64,000 bases of DNA from Daphnia carinata (GCF_022539665.2 NC_081337.1:8594679-8658678); one strand, 5' to 3'. Shown: positions 25,039-37,625, counted from the stretch's first letter. Notes: a model not told the origin generated them from the sequence alone. A program made the numbers and translations.

Positions 25039-25803
25039 AACGTTTACGGTTCTACTAACCGAAGAATGCGGCCGATAAGTTACGTTCATTTGTTACACGA
25101 AACCCCATACATTTAATGAGCGGCATCACCAAAGCTGATGGTTTCTATCTATGCTGACTGTTTCATTATGCATATCTCTACATTAAACACAAAAGTAATT
25201 ATTCAGCACGTTGTATTGGCGTATGTAAAAATAATAAAGAATACAAGAAACGCTGTGCTATTTTCTTCCCATAGTCTCTTCTTCATCAGGGGAACGATGG
25301 TGCAAGTAGCCATGAAAGATCACTTACGCAAGGAAATTTTCAATTCGCTTTTAGGCTACTCCGAATTGGGTGGAACACATGAACGGAAGAAAACAACAAA
25401 CAAAAAAAAAAGAAGCACAAGGTTGCGAGAAAGGGCAACCGACATACACGTTTACCCAGTAATTTCAGTAACGATCAGCGAATTTAATCTTCAGAGAATA
25501 AAATTTCTCTTAAACTCATGCGTTTTTTTTTTACAAACCAAGAAAGCAGCGAAAATTCCTTCTTTTCCCTTCGACAGCAAGGGCGAGTAGGGAATAATTC
25601 CCCGCTCTCGAACCAACAATTTCCCCATGTTACAATGCTGTAATTTTTTTCCTTCTTTTTTTTTTTGCTCTTCATCTTTGCCTTTGGACCTATTTACAAT
25701 ACACATATGATCGGAGAAAATTGAGACGCTTCCTTCCACAGTTGAATCGTAAATCTGTCATGTGTGGAAAGAATCTTATTTTCTGATTCAAGTTCTTATG
25801 ACA
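25039..25803. other. Intergenic spacer between array and DnaJ gene
   Basis: This carries the 3' flank and presumably the 3' UTR of the DnaJ gene. A 150-codon open frame on the plus strand (25138-25590) looks like chance: it has no recognisable domain and ends in a lysine run made from poly-A. Confidence 0.5.
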
Positions 25804-27594
25804 TTAGTATGCAATAGCCTGAGAAACACCATTGATGGTTTTCGATTTAAGTACGCCGTTTTCACTGACCGTGACTGTTTCTACTCCGTTCTCCACGACT
25901 CTATATCAAAAAGAATAATTAAAGATTTCCCTTAAGCAAATCAACAGGGTGAAGTAAAAACTTACTTTTTCGTGACGATTTTTTTCCCGTTGCTAACCCG
26001 TGTAGAAGTCGAAGTTCGTTTGACGGCGGGGACAGGCTGTCCACCGGCTCCGACGCCAAAGGTGGTGGTTGAAAAAAATTCCGAGCCTCCCATGCCAGTT
26101 CCCATACTGTCGTGCATACCGAAGAAGTTACTCAGACCCATAGGACCACCTAACCCAAAACCCATGGGCGAGAAAAATGGACTGGCGAGAGAATTGTTGG
26201 GTTGCCGGGATAATCCACCACTAACAGATGGTCTCTGAGCTCGATTATTGTTGTTGCTTCGGTTCCTCGAGCCTAGTATTTTTAATAACATAAAATACAC
26301 AATAAGAAAACAACAGTAAACTAACATGGCGAACTTCTATTTACCTCCGAAAAATGGATCATTGCTAAAGAAATCATCCATGAGATCAGCCATAGGATCA
26401 CCCCGGAAGAATTCTTTGAAAACTTCTTCTGGGTCTCTGAATGCAAATCCGGGGAAGCCAAAACCAAAGTCGAACGGTGATCCGAATCCGAAGGTATCAA
26501 ATCCTCCAAAACTTGCCCCATGATCACTACGTGTTCTGTGATGCGCACTAGAAGGTCGTCCTGAATTCAACAATCCTTCTTTGCCATACTGGTCGTATAT
26601 CTTTCGCTTTTTTTCGTCAATTAGCACCTCGTACGCTTCGGACAGTTCACGGAACCGACCCGTCGCTTCTTCTTGGTTGTCGGGATTTTTGTCAGGATGC
26701 CATTTCAAGGCAAGTCGTCGATATCTGCAAAAATATAAGCATTTCCAACTTGAACAGATTTTCTGTGTAGCATGTCCAAAAAGAAAATTTTTTTGTTGCT
26801 AAGGTATGACAATTAGGTTGCTAAGAATGTTGTGACATCACAGATTACAATCGTGACCGGAGCTACGCCAATGCCTGTTAGTGCAACCTTTTCTACTGTA
26901 TCTAAAAATAAAAACAGTGGGATGTTTTCATTGTGCTGGGCAAAAATCACTACCACATCAGAAAGAGACAGCAAGCTGGACATAAAATTAGGTTATGTTT
27001 GCTATTTTAAAGATAATGACCTAAAAAAATTCTAATCTGATTTGTCAATAATACATGAAAAAATTGCTTAAGAAATGTATACAGGGAATACATACGATTT
27101 TTTAATATCTGTTGTTGTGGCAGAACGCTGTATCTCCAGAACTTTGTAGTAGTCTACCATTGTGGTGGATGGGCCAGCCTCCTCGGCTGCTGATGTACTT
27201 TTGTTCCTGAGGCCTACAACCAAAAAAAAAGTTACCAATACCAAGCTGAATACACAGTACAGGAAAAATATGATGGGAGAGCACAACCTTTGCCTTTTCC
27301 TTTGCATTCAGCTTTGCTCTTATCACTAGTACTAGAACTCTTAAACCAACCACTTTTTCCACTTGTTCCACGTTCTTTACATGCAGCAGACTCTTTATCA
27401 GCAAATTTCTGGCTGGTTCTGCCAGAAGGCAGGCCTGTTTTTTCGTCTTCTAGAATTTGCACATCCTCGTCCGAATCCCTCTCAACGCGCAATCGCTTTC
27501 GACACCTTTCATCTTGTGGTCGTCTGGTGTACGGTTTGGTCGTTTCCGCACCGTTGCTACTGCTGGCGCCATCGGTTTTCCGGACAGGACCCAT
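25804..27594 (-). CDS. DNAJB6: DNAJB6-like class B DnaJ co-chaperone with N-terminal extension
   Basis: Five exons join in frame: 27288-27594, 27096-27213, 26345-26724, 25966-26272 and 25804-25900, giving 402 residues. The J domain (about residues 122-190) has the HPD motif at 151-153, which stimulates Hsp70 ATPase. A Gly/Phe-rich region with repeated FGF, GFG and DPF motifs follows, then a Ser-rich stretch and a C-terminal tail ending in an SENG/INGV-type motif typical of the DNAJB6/B2/B8 group, which suppresses protein aggregation. Family members normally start at MVDYY. Here that methionine is residue 121 (27158-27160) and is preceded by 120 residues holding a basic RKRLR (32-36) and a SUMO-interaction-like DEDVQILED (42-50). 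Either start could be used. The long form would be nuclear by inference. Exon borders were chosen from GT/AG sites that keep the J domain intact. Confidence 0.9.
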
Positions 27595-28452
27595 GGCCTC
27601 GTTTAAATCACTCGTGTAAGACAGACGGCAATAATGTGAGTTTCACTGGATGGGGCCAGAAAACCAAACGCCACGGAATCGTCAAAATACGTTCGGTGGA
27701 GATGTCAGCTGAGTATGGCGATAGCCATGTTTTCCATTACCCTTTTTCTAGTAAATTCCCAAAGAACAGAAGCCACCTAGCGACCAGCAACACAACGTCG
27801 TCTGTTGATATGGAAATACTACCAAAAAGGGGGTGGGGGAGTGATGTCTCAACCACCTTTTCCAACAAACACCCGAATGTCAACAGAAAGAAAACAATTT
27901 TGCTTGCTGTGTCGAGGTTTTCTCAGGGTTGTAGATCAACTTCAGCTAATGAAGGAAGCTCTTCCCGTGGTGAACACTCACTAAGGGTGAAAAATACTAG
28001 TTTACAGCCTGTTTTTTTATGACGTTTAACATTTAATTTTTGTGTCAACTCGACGTGCTATCTAAGGTTTTCCCATGACACCCACATTCAGCCCCTTTTT
28101 TGTAATTCTAACAGTCGGCGTGAATCAAGTGAAACGGGACAGCGATCAAGTATTCACGGAGCGCGCTCGAAACGCCGCTCATCGGGCCATACAAGGCAAC
28201 GAACGGTAGGGACTAAGAACCAATAGGCAAGGTTATAGTCATCGTTTATACATCCCTTTTAACGCTCGCAAATCGCATACGAGGGTTGCAAATCCGCGAA
28301 AGCCTAACACTAGACGGTGTTGTACGCGTTGCGGCGATGCTTAAGAACTTATAAATAACAAGGCAAGGCCGTTACGATTGGTGGCAACTGTCCGTCCGTT
28401 TGGCCACTGGACCTTCTCTGTTGGCCATTATCTCCCGAAAGGAAAACGGTGT

Positions 28453-28490
<38 letters not shown>

Positions 28491-29547
28491 ATCCTTACAA
28501 GGTTTCACTTAAAAACGTCGCTGTTAACCAACTATACCAAACTCTACCCAACCTTGAAGTTGCTCACGAGAAGCAGACAGACATTGGCCTGATTACAGTA
28601 CGGTATATGATAAGTTATTAGCTAGTAGACGTACGCAATATGTATACCAATCAAGTGATCTGGTACATATTGGTATCAGTAAAAAGAGACCTAATAAGAA
28701 AACAGACAATGTAGCCGCGGGCCCTTTTGTTCCCTCATCTTTTCATGCAGGGCAACAAACTTAGCCGAATAATGGGGTGGGGGGTGGGGAATACACCCAT
28801 CGAACGTTGTTTCGATGACTGTTACCGTTGCTTTAGCCTTTCTAGAACTAATAACTGCACTCGCTAGTCCGACAAATATACGGTGTCTTTGGCTATTTTG
28901 TAAGAGTAATATTAACAAATGCGCCCTGATAACCCAGCCCCAATGGCGGTCATATCGTATATCACAACACTCAAGAAACTTAAGTAACCTTATCATTTAA
29001 TCGGACTTAATAGAGAACTGAGGAGAAATGTAACCCACAGACCACCACACTGAACTTTCGCCGTCTGGCAACAAAAAACAAAACAAACCTAACACTGAGG
29101 CTTCTAACAACAAACCACATATATAAACATATATTTTAATCTTTTAAAAGAGATCAAAAGACTCGCCTTTCGGGTCCACTGGGTAATATAATTGGAGATC
29201 GGATGGGTTTTGTTTCCAACACAGAGGTGTGAAGGAAAGGTAAAACAACACACACTAGTCGAGCACCAAACGGCTTAATGGGTTCCATACATTGGATACA
29301 GACTACTACTGAGGAGCCTGCCTCTGGGATCTAGCGTCGATGCCGGAATTACTCTTGTTGCACATTGTAATCTGTTGATTTTTAAAAATGAAAATAACAT
29401 AAAAGATTTACTTTTTTTTCATAATTACAAAATGAATTGTTTGTTGTTTTTTATTTGTGCTTCTATAAAAATCTATTGGCAATGTTGAGAAACGGAATCG
29501 GCAGCTGTAAATAAAGCGGGAAATTACCTAAACAAGAGAACCATAAA
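27595..29547. other. Divergent intergenic region between DnaJ and BARD1 genes
   Basis: The two genes are transcribed away from each other and 1.95 kb separates their ATGs, so promoters of both should lie here. A (GA)n tract sits at 28453-28489. Open frames at 27610-28022 (plus) and 28691-28996 (minus) show no domain, and I do not call them genes. Confidence 0.55.
28453..28489. repeat. (GA)n microsatellite
   Basis: About 37 bp of GA dinucleotides with one AA interruption. GA tracts bind GAGA-type factors in arthropods, but placing one here as a promoter element is speculation. Confidence 0.85.
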
Positions 29548-31468
29548 ATGGCCAGCGTAAATGATAAGTTTGTTAGAAGCCGTCAATCATTTTTAGAACT
29601 TGGGAAACATCTACAGTGTCAATCTTGGTACATTCATTATGATATTTATAATTTTAAAAATTTAATGTTTCATATATTAGATCTTGTTGCATAGTGAGAA
29701 ACTGGCTTACAGCCCCCATATACTAGGAGGATGTGACCATACTTTTTGTCAGTCATGCACCAACATCCACTGTGGAAAACCCTGCCCAGCTTGTGGTGTT
29801 GTATCGTTGCCAGACACCTGTAGACCAGATACCTTAATTAAAAACCTTATAGAAGCCTACCTGCCTATGGCTGAATATCTTGGAATCGATATAACAGCGA
29901 CAATTCAAAATGATATTCATAGTAATAAGGAATCAAGCCAGAAGCTGGTACCAGCAACACCATCATCAATAATCAATAACCCTGTTAAAACAAAAAAAAA
30001 TACACTTAAAACTGAAAATGTTGCAATTCCTGTTCACACAGTCAAGAGGTGTGGAAGGACAGGAAGCCTCAATGAAAGTTTAAATACTTCAGTCAGTGGA
30101 ACATGTGCCTCAAGAATAGACAAACGTAATGTGAAGGGTGAAACTCAATTGCATGTGGTAAGTGTGGCTTATCTGAAAGAAAGAATTTTGTAAATGTAAA
30201 TCTTATATTCAATTTTTGAAGGCTTGCCTTAAACAGGATGTACAAAGAATCAGAGAACTGTTAGAACTCGGGGCTAATCCGAACACGCAAGATAATGCCG
30301 GATGGACACCCTTGGTAAAATATGCATTAATTCCAATACTGTTTTCAGTAGAATTTGATCTCTGATTTAGCACGAAGTAGTCAGCTGCGGGAACGAGGAG
30401 ATAGTAGCTCTGCTCGTGGAAAATGGGGCAAACCCCAATATTCCTGGCGGCCAGAATGAGACATCCCTTCACGATGCCGTTGCTTGTAACCGAACCAATA
30501 TTGTCCGGCTCCTCGTGTCACACGGCGCAGATGTGAACGCCCGAAACAGTCGTGGGCTCACTCCAAAGTAGATACACTCAAAGTTTTTTTTATTTAAAGC
30601 CGTCTTAAGAAGTTTTCTTCTCAGAGATCTATGCTCAAAAGACAATGAAGATATAACTGCTGCTCTCCAAACTTCGATGATCATCCCAGCAACTCCTAGC
30701 AATCCCGATCGAACCAACGTCCGTACAACTTTACAGACAATTTGTCTTTTTGTTTTAAACATGGGGAAAAAATCTTACCCTGGACTAAGCAAACTTGCAC
30801 GCAATCTTAATTTCAAGATAGCCACTACCTATTCCAGCTCAGTCACTCATTTAGCTGTCCGGTTGGATGATCCTATTAACGCAATCAAGGCTAACGCGCA
30901 TTTCTACTCTGCCGTCCTTCTAGGCCAGTTTATAGTTGATTTTAAATGTATGAAATAATTTTATATAACGTTCGTGTCTTAATGTACCTGTTTGCTAATC
31001 AACTTCTCTGTTGTAGGGATAGAGGAAAGCGCAAAGTTGGAACGTTTGACAGATGTTTGCCAATATGAAATTGACGGAACTTTGAATAAGGCACCGGCGG
31101 GGGGAGCTCTCAGTCGGTTAAATGTCGCTAACCAATTACCCGGTCTGTTCAATAATTGCTTCTTCTACCTCAACGGCCTGTTCTCCACACCTAGCAAGGC
31201 CGACATTACGCAATGGATCAAGCACGGTGGTGGTACATTGCTGACGCGTAGTCCAAATCCGGAGAGCATCTCTCCTTGTAAAAAGATCCCGTATCACGCC
31301 TCCCCTACCAGTCCATTGGCCCAGTGCTCCCATTTCATTCTGTATGATTCTAGGGCCAAGACGCAGCCAACTCTCAAGTATAACATGTCTCACGTAAAAT
31401 CACTTTCCGTTGATTGGCTAGTGGCGTCAATCGAGAATTTTTCTCTGGTCGATCCTTTCGGATTTTGA
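29548..31468 (+). CDS. BARD1: BARD1 (BRCA1-associated RING domain protein 1)
   Basis: Six exons join in frame: 29548-29627, 29695-30157, 30222-30314, 30371-30567, 30625-30947 and 31017-31468, giving 535 residues. The RING finger has all eight ligands: Cys24, Cys27, Cys40, His42, Cys45, Cys48, Cys57 and Cys60. The acceptor at 29694 is required, because the AG at 29680 would create an immediate stop and lose the second zinc ligand. A basic, probably disordered linker follows. Ankyrin repeats span about residues 185-285 (ELLELGANPNTQDNAGWTPL and two more units), and two BRCT domains about 295-530. RING plus ankyrin plus tandem BRCT in this order is diagnostic of BARD1, the obligate partner of BRCA1 in the nuclear E3 ligase that ubiquitylates H2A in homologous recombination. 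It is shorter than vertebrate BARD1 (777 residues in human), mostly in the linker. Confidence 0.93.
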
Positions 31469-31788
31469 TTTCTTCCTCAGAAGCTACTTTCGCAGTAAAA
31501 AAAAAGATTAGAAAAATTAAAATAAAAAATAAAAAAAGAATTTGTGATTTGTCTTTGTTCGTCAACCCTGAATACAGACAACTTACCAAACTGGCGTTTT
31601 AAAAGTTTAATGGAAACCTGACTAGCCCCAACTACAAACGGGCAGCTGACCTGATGGATGGATTCTCCCAACAGCTAGCGAACACATTCACGCACACAAA
31701 CACACAGGAGAGAGGGGAATGGGCATTTTTCTGTTATTCTTAATATGATGATAGGTCAGCAATGCCATACTGATTCAAACTTTCGAAT
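31469..31788. other. Short convergent spacer between BARD1 and EMC1
   Basis: 320 bp between two converging stop codons. It holds the BARD1 polyadenylation signals at 31521-31533. No gene is seen. Confidence 0.6.
31521..31533 (+). terminator. Overlapping AATAAA polyadenylation signals of BARD1
   Basis: Two AATAAA hexamers (31521-31526 and 31528-31533) lie about 55 bases after the BARD1 stop codon in an A-rich stretch. Confidence 0.5.
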
Positions 31789-34700
31789 TTACTTCCAGGC
31801 TTGACGAAGTGATTTTTTGCCAGCTAATCGTTTGGTTATGAATGAAGCTAGTGTCAATCCAATCAAAACCAATGCGATAAAACCATATTCAAAATCATCG
31901 TTGAGAACGTCAAAGGTCCTGGAGGGTGTCACATGAGTAAAGAAGATATCTGCAGGTATGAAAAAAAAAATTAATAAATGATACAAAATGATGAGATCAA
32001 ATCACTTTGAACACGAAAGAAACGAAAAATGAGATGGAGCTTATACCCGAACCGCAGACGAAGACAAGTGCAGTAGACTCTAGTGAAGACGGAGTAACGT
32101 AAATACTTTTAATGTTGGAGACTGTCTGATTGTAATTGATGATGGCTTCGGCTGGCACAGGCAACTCGGGCAGATAGGGCATGATACCTTCTTCGCGCAT
32201 TTCAGGAGTAGCAGCAGCCACAACTGGTCGGCGCGGATCCAAGAAAACTCGTGGAAGTTCTTGGATCCACCCATTTGTTAGTCCAACTGCAAAACGATGT
32301 CAAATATAGCTATACAATGGCGACAACGTCAGTAGACTTATGATACTTACGAAGAATGTGTTTTGCTGTCATGCCTTGTTCGGAGAAAGTGTCTTTCATG
32401 GCCGAGATGTGGGCCGGATAGATGTAGGCTTGTCGGTCTACGAGCGGTTGAGGAGCCGTGAAAGAGGAAAACGCGGTGCTGTTGCTCTGCGTTTGCCCTT
32501 CGAATAACTCGAGCGAACCCAATTCGGTTCGTCGGTATTTTTCGTTGTAGTAAGAGTACACTACCCAGTTCTCGGCGTAAACAACATGGTAAGGCGGCTG
32601 GACACGGCGATGAGAAGTGGAAAAGACCACTGCTCCCGAAACAACATCAATCAGGTACAGATTGACGTACCCACGATGGTGCGGATGATTTGCCCCGGCT
32701 GTTGCCACTACCACCATATTGGGATTGAGATACTTGTACAGAACGCTACGATCGGCCAATACGCGACCTTGTGAGAACACCTGCAATTAAATTTTAATAG
32801 AATTTAAATGAGACACTACGGACTGCCTATTAGTACCTTCTCCTCCGGATGACGAGAGACGATGGAAACAATTTCTTCTTCTACTGAATCACTCGAAGAA
32901 CAAAGCTGCAACTGCCATACTGCGGCAGATGACAAATGATCAGCTGTGTTCTTGGCCAGCGAATAACCACGCAATACGCAGCTCTTCGTGTCTGCTACGA
33001 ACATAAATAAATTGTTGGACAATTTGATTACATGATTTATGGCTGATTCAGTTGGTGGAAAGACATGCGGAGCAGCGGACTCATCTAGCAGCAACAGCGG
33101 TTTCATGTATTCGGTCTCCTCGTTTTGTGGCAAAAGCAGTGCTTGTTGCACATTGTAGTCCAGATTTACGTAGCCTTCACTTCCAAACTGAGCCGGCTCA
33201 CCAGTGATTGGATGAAAGACAAAAAGTACGGCTTGGTTAGAACTGGAACTTTTGGTTAAGATAGTGCATTGTGGCTCCAACGGGTAATGAATGCTGGTTC
33301 GCTGGACGTAAAGGCGAACTTTATCGGTGTTGACATTCTTCAATAATCGTTGCCAAACAATCCTACCGGATAATGTGTCCATTGCGAACAGCTTACCCGG
33401 TTGGGTAAGAATAAGAATCAATTTGTGCAAACCGAAACGATCCCTTTCAAGTGCCTTGTTGTTGCTTCCAGCAGCATCACGACGGACCAAACTAATCTGG
33501 CCTGCTACGAGTTGTTGGGCGACTATCAAAAGTTGCCGAAATTGCGAACTAAGCCGTCTGATGGTGTGACCAAAAATGCCACTTAATGGCTGGTCTGAAC
33601 CAAATTCTTCTTCAATAGATGCTTCGATGGAAGACACAGGAAGATCAACCATCTCTACTTGGACAATGGAAGTCAAAGCCTCTTCACGGGTCCAATACAC
33701 TTCTTTTTTGGAGCCATAATGGAAAGAATTGTCAGTGGTGCTGATGGCATAGCGATAGCTTAGCTCTCCATTCGGTTTTCTCATCAAGAAGGTCGAAAGC
33801 AGATCAGGTTCACCAGCTTGATTTGGCAACTTCAGATCTCCACTGACATCATCAAGTACTTGATCGGCTTCCAAATCGTAGATTCTAACTGAGTAATTTT
33901 TTTCACGTTTCATTAGGGCAGCCATGTATTGGCCTTGAGCTTCAGCATCTTTGACTGTTGGAACGCTCACCAATACAGTTTCTCCAGACCATTCGCCACC
34001 GGTTCTTTGGAGCCCCTCATCAGTTACTTTATACAAGGAGAACGTATCTGTTGTTCTCAAAGACACGAAATTTTTCGTAACCCCCAAGGTGACTAACTGG
34101 TCAGCACCAACAGTTATACCAAGATTCTGTAACTCAATTCTTTGGTGAGAATCAGAATTTCTTATGTCCACAATGTTGATGGCATCATCCTGAGGATGTA
34201 AGCAGACCAAATGTGGGAAAACTAGCTGGCAATTAGTTCCTGGAGTGAACCATGGCAATTCAGTAGCTGGTGCAACATTTTCTGTTCCACTAACTGAGCT
34301 GTACTCAGACAGGAGGAGGTCATAGCCAGACCTGGAAGGATTGATCTCAACAGATATTACATCTCTCTTTGAGACTGCCCACTTGCACACAACAGGTTGT
34401 ATGTCTTTGGCAACAGCAGTTTCCCACTGAAGGATTCCAGATGAGACATCAAATACCCTTACTATTGTAGGGGAACTGCTGACAGATGCTACTTTTCCAT
34501 TACCGAGTAAGAAAAGAGAAGTAATTTTGCTTTTAGCGCTATTACCCAGCAAATGACGCCACTCAATTTTTCCTGAGACAAATGACTGGTTACGTTTTTT
34601 GTATGGAAGCAGAAAAAATTCGTAAGACTAACCTGTGCCAGCATGAAGAAGAGCTAATGTGTTTTCTTCTGTGCCAACAACAATTTTCTTCCCCGTAGAA

Positions 34701-34898
34701 TCAAAAATAGCATGTTTAACTTTCCCGATGTACTGTTGGCGCCTGCATTAAACGAAATTTATGTTACTTTCAGCAGTTGTAGGTCAATGAGAAACCTTTG
34801 TCGTACCAATCAAATTTTCCGATTTGGTCTTCATAGAGTCCGTGGATTCTTTGTATCACAATAAATACTATACATAATGAAAAGCTAAAGGTTTTCAT
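31789..34898 (-). CDS. EMC1: EMC1, ER membrane protein complex subunit 1
   Basis: Six exons join in frame: 34807-34898, 34633-34742, 32837-34572, 32351-32780, 32047-32286 and 31789-31949, giving 922 residues. A signal peptide (residues 1 to about 20, MKTFSFSLCIVFIVI) leads into a long lumenal beta-propeller region typical of EMC1. Late in the protein the conserved block DPRRP...LPYLPEL and the NYNQTVS segment mark the DUF1620 domain. A single transmembrane helix at about 891-908 is followed by a short basic cytosolic tail ending RQAWK. EMC1 is the largest lumenal subunit of the EMC insertase, which places tail-anchored and multi-pass proteins into the ER membrane. The length is close to the human protein (993). 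The gene converges on BARD1. The start was chosen as the first ATG ahead of the signal peptide. Confidence 0.95.
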
Positions 34899-35292
34899 GG
34901 CGGAAACCAATTAAACAATATTAATAAATAGCGCCGTTTTTAAGAATGCCACAGGAAAAACCGAAGCAGCCGGGAAAAAAATTTTCTCTGCAAATTCACT
35001 GACAGCACCGGGTATAATTGAAGGTGAAGGCTAAACAGAAGTCGGGTTGGGTTTCAGGCAGTCTGCAGAGCGCGTGAGAAAATAAATGACCCGGGACTAG
35101 ATAAGAGAATTGGAGCATATGACAAAACGGTTCAGGTCGTGTAATTATACATTAAATTTATTCGAGGAAAAAATATTCTTCCAATTACCGTATCACACGA
35201 GCATAAAAGTGGACGGCAGAAAAATTCCATTTTGAATGATTTAATAGAGAAAAAAACACAAAGAAAATGTACCAAAAACGAACGATATGTGA
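34899..35292. other. Spacer between EMC1 start and fucosyltransferase 1 stop
   Basis: About 390 bp that must carry the EMC1 promoter and 5' UTR and the 3' UTR of the upstream fucosyltransferase. A reverse-strand AATAAA lies at 35157-35162. Confidence 0.55.
35157..35162 (-). terminator. Candidate polyadenylation signal of fucosyltransferase 1
   Basis: The plus strand reads TTTATT, i.e. AATAAA on the minus strand, about 130 bases after the stop codon of the minus-strand gene. Confidence 0.45.
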
Positions 35293-36549
35293 TTATGCAA
35301 GAAAGGATTCCCAATAAAAATCAGAATTGTTTTTCGTCATCAAGGTATTGTTCATAAAGCCCACTGTACGGCATTTGGATTGCACATCCCACCATTGGGT
35401 CATATTTTGGTAAACTTTCAATGGTAAAGTTGACTTGTGTAAATAGTCACATAAACGACACATGCCTCCTGTGGTATCCCCGGGACCCCCACCAACTACA
35501 TAATGATTTTTCCACCAAAAATATTCGTTGTAAAGTTTATCGTTTCTATCCAACAAGAGCAAATAATCAGCCAATTCTCGTACTGATTGATAATCAGCAG
35601 CATTGATGTAAGAATGTGGTGGAGCTATTCGTTTATGATGACCGTGGAGGTCAAAAACGATTGGAACAATGTGATATCGCATTTGATCAAAATATTTTTC
35701 CGTGACGTAATCTTCACATAAAGTGTTTTCAAATGACAGATAGAATTTATAATCACGCTCCAACATTTCGTGACACAACTCAGGATTTGAACGAGAGCAT
35801 CGCATTGTTCCGCATTGCCCGTAGATGTCGACGTCGATGAATGTTTTCAGTCGATCGGCGTATTCGTTCCGAGCACTAAGAGATTTGCAATTGGAGACGA
35901 ACCAAGCAACCTTTTTCGTTTTTCCAGCCCCATAGTTGGTGCTATCAAAGAGAGCATCACGCTTCAGTTGCCTAAGGGTCACAGGATCTATTCGTGACGA
36001 GTCAAGCGTGACACTTTCTGTAAGATCACTGAACCAACCATACGGATTGTAAATATCAGAATCTCTGCGATATGTCATTGTCCGGTTGAAAAAATTTTTC
36101 ATCGATTCAGTATCTACGAATCTCCATGCAGGGGACTCCATGCTTAAGAAAACGTAGTGCTGATGAGGCCACCTCTTGACAGGTACATCATAAGGTGTCC
36201 AACCATGTTGGTGGAAGATGATGGCATCATATTCTTCCAATAGTTCCCAGTTAACGATACGGCCACGGTTAAATACATCACACTGTAACTGGCAATGAAT
36301 AAGACGATAGGCATCTTCTGCAATGTCGGTTGGTCCCTGTGCAATTTCAAAGCTATTTCGTCGTTTGGGTGGTTTGTACTGCTCATACCAGAAAAGTATC
36401 TTCTTTACTGGTTGTGGGTCAGGCAAAGTACTGAGCAAATTAACAGTTGAAAAAGTACCGCCTTTTCGAAATAATGTCGTTCTGTAGTATACTCGCGTTA
36501 AAAGAATGATGATCAATACTGCAACTATGCAGCGGCGGAATTGGGACAT
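35293..36549 (-). CDS. GT10 alpha-1,3-fucosyltransferase, copy 1
   Basis: A single-exon frame of 418 residues from an ATG at 36549. Residues 7-20 form a hydrophobic signal anchor, so the protein is a type II Golgi membrane enzyme. The catalytic half carries the GT10 donor-binding signature: KKVAWFVSNC (about 212-221), then YKFYLSFENTLCEDYVTEKYF (about 267-286), IVPIVF and PPHSYINAADY. These enzymes transfer fucose from GDP-fucose to GlcNAc of N- or O-linked glycans. Acceptor specificity (core versus Lewis type) cannot be told from the sequence. Several Cys pairs are spaced as in GT10 stems. From residue 209 to about 324 it is nearly identical to copy 2 (39339-40679), while the first half is clearly diverged. 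Confidence 0.93.
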   Translation of the reverse strand: MSQFRRCIVAVLIIILLTRVYYRTTLFRKGGTFSTVNLLSTLPDPQPVKKILFWYEQYKPPKRRNSFEIAQGPTDIAEDAYRLIHCQLQCDVFNRGRIVNWELLEEYDAIIFHQHGWTPYDVPVKRWPHQHYVFLSMESPAWRFVDTESMKNFFNRTMTYRRDSDIYNPYGWFSDLTESVTLDSSRIDPVTLRQLKRDALFDSTNYGAGKTKKVAWFVSNCKSLSARNEYADRLKTFIDVDIYGQCGTMRCSRSNPELCHEMLERDYKFYLSFENTLCEDYVTEKYFDQMRYHIVPIVFDLHGHHKRIAPPHSYINAADYQSVRELADYLLLLDRNDKLYNEYFWWKNHYVVGGGPGDTTGGMCRLCDYLHKSTLPLKVYQNMTQWWDVQSKCRTVGFMNNTLMTKNNSDFYWESFLA

Positions 36550-37625
36550 CCTAAAAGGGTCAGCAACTGTGATCTATTGTGAAAACATCTTGTTTTAACA
36601 GTGACTCCTAACCAACACAATAATGAATACATAAATTCACACCAGACATACCAAATGTTAATTAAAATTTGCATTCATGTTTCCCAAGACGTCTTCACAT
36701 TACCTACTAGACAAAATTGAAATATCTTTACTTATATTATAGTTTCAACTGCAGCTGATGTACCTTGCGCTGGTAAAATAAAAGATATTCCATAATATTA
36801 TAACCTTTAAGCCAAAGCAAGTGACAAAAGCCATCTAAGAAGAACACCGTCTATTCACAATGTGTATTGGCCATATCCACCTGAGAAAAGCACTGGTGTG
36901 TTGTCAGCTCAGCCAGCTGTTGCACCGTTGTCGGTTTACGGCTCTCCAAACGTGTTTCACTACATAGCTATTTCTTCTTTTGGAAAATTTATTCAGCCTG
37001 TAGCAATACTAAACTGGTTTTCACTGGCCTTTAAAACTTAAAGTTGTTTTCAACTAACAAAAATAATAGCAGACACCTTCGCTGTTGGCAAAGTACTACT
37101 GTAGTCAATTGTGGGTACAAATTGTTTTCGATTAAGTTGCCAGTCTTTAATCACGAATTTGTTTCTAACGTTGGATTTTAGCACAATGCACAGAATAAAT
37201 TTTATACGAATGAACGACAACTATAGTTTTAACAAAAAAAAAAAAAGAAATAATCAAGAACGACTATGGCACCAGGCTTCAGGCAATAATCCGAGTTTTG
37301 ACGCAGCAAAGTGGACTGCATTACGCTGTTTTTCAAAAAGCGATTTTGATATTCCATATCGACAACATAAAACCAGTTGAACCAGTTAATACCTCGAGTC
37401 AAGGATGATTCCGAATCCGTCACCAAAATGTAAACAATTCTCATGAATTTTCCGGAAGCCTATGTTCGACAAGATTGGCTGTCAAGCTTGGGAAGCTACA
37501 TAGTTTCGTGATTCCAATTTCAATTTTTGTTCAAGAATAGCAAGCATTGTGGATAACGAGTCACGTACTTATGGAAGACCTAACTTTACAAAAACGATTG
37601 CAGCGACGATAACCAGCTCGCAACA
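36550..37625. other. Spacer between fucosyltransferase 1 and sphingomyelinase D-like 1
   Basis: About 1.1 kb. It should include the promoter of the fucosyltransferase (minus, starts at 36549) and the 3' UTR of the next gene. Short open frames inside lack any recognisable protein. Confidence 0.5.

Noticed and set aside
25138-25590. 150-codon plus-strand open frame after the satellite array
   Set aside because: No domain, signal or family resemblance; part of it translates poly-A into lysine, and it lies in the 3' flank of the DnaJ gene.
27363-28022. 219-codon plus-strand frame opposite DnaJ exon 1
   Set aside because: The first half is the antisense of a real coding exon. The rest has no recognisable protein and no good splice context.
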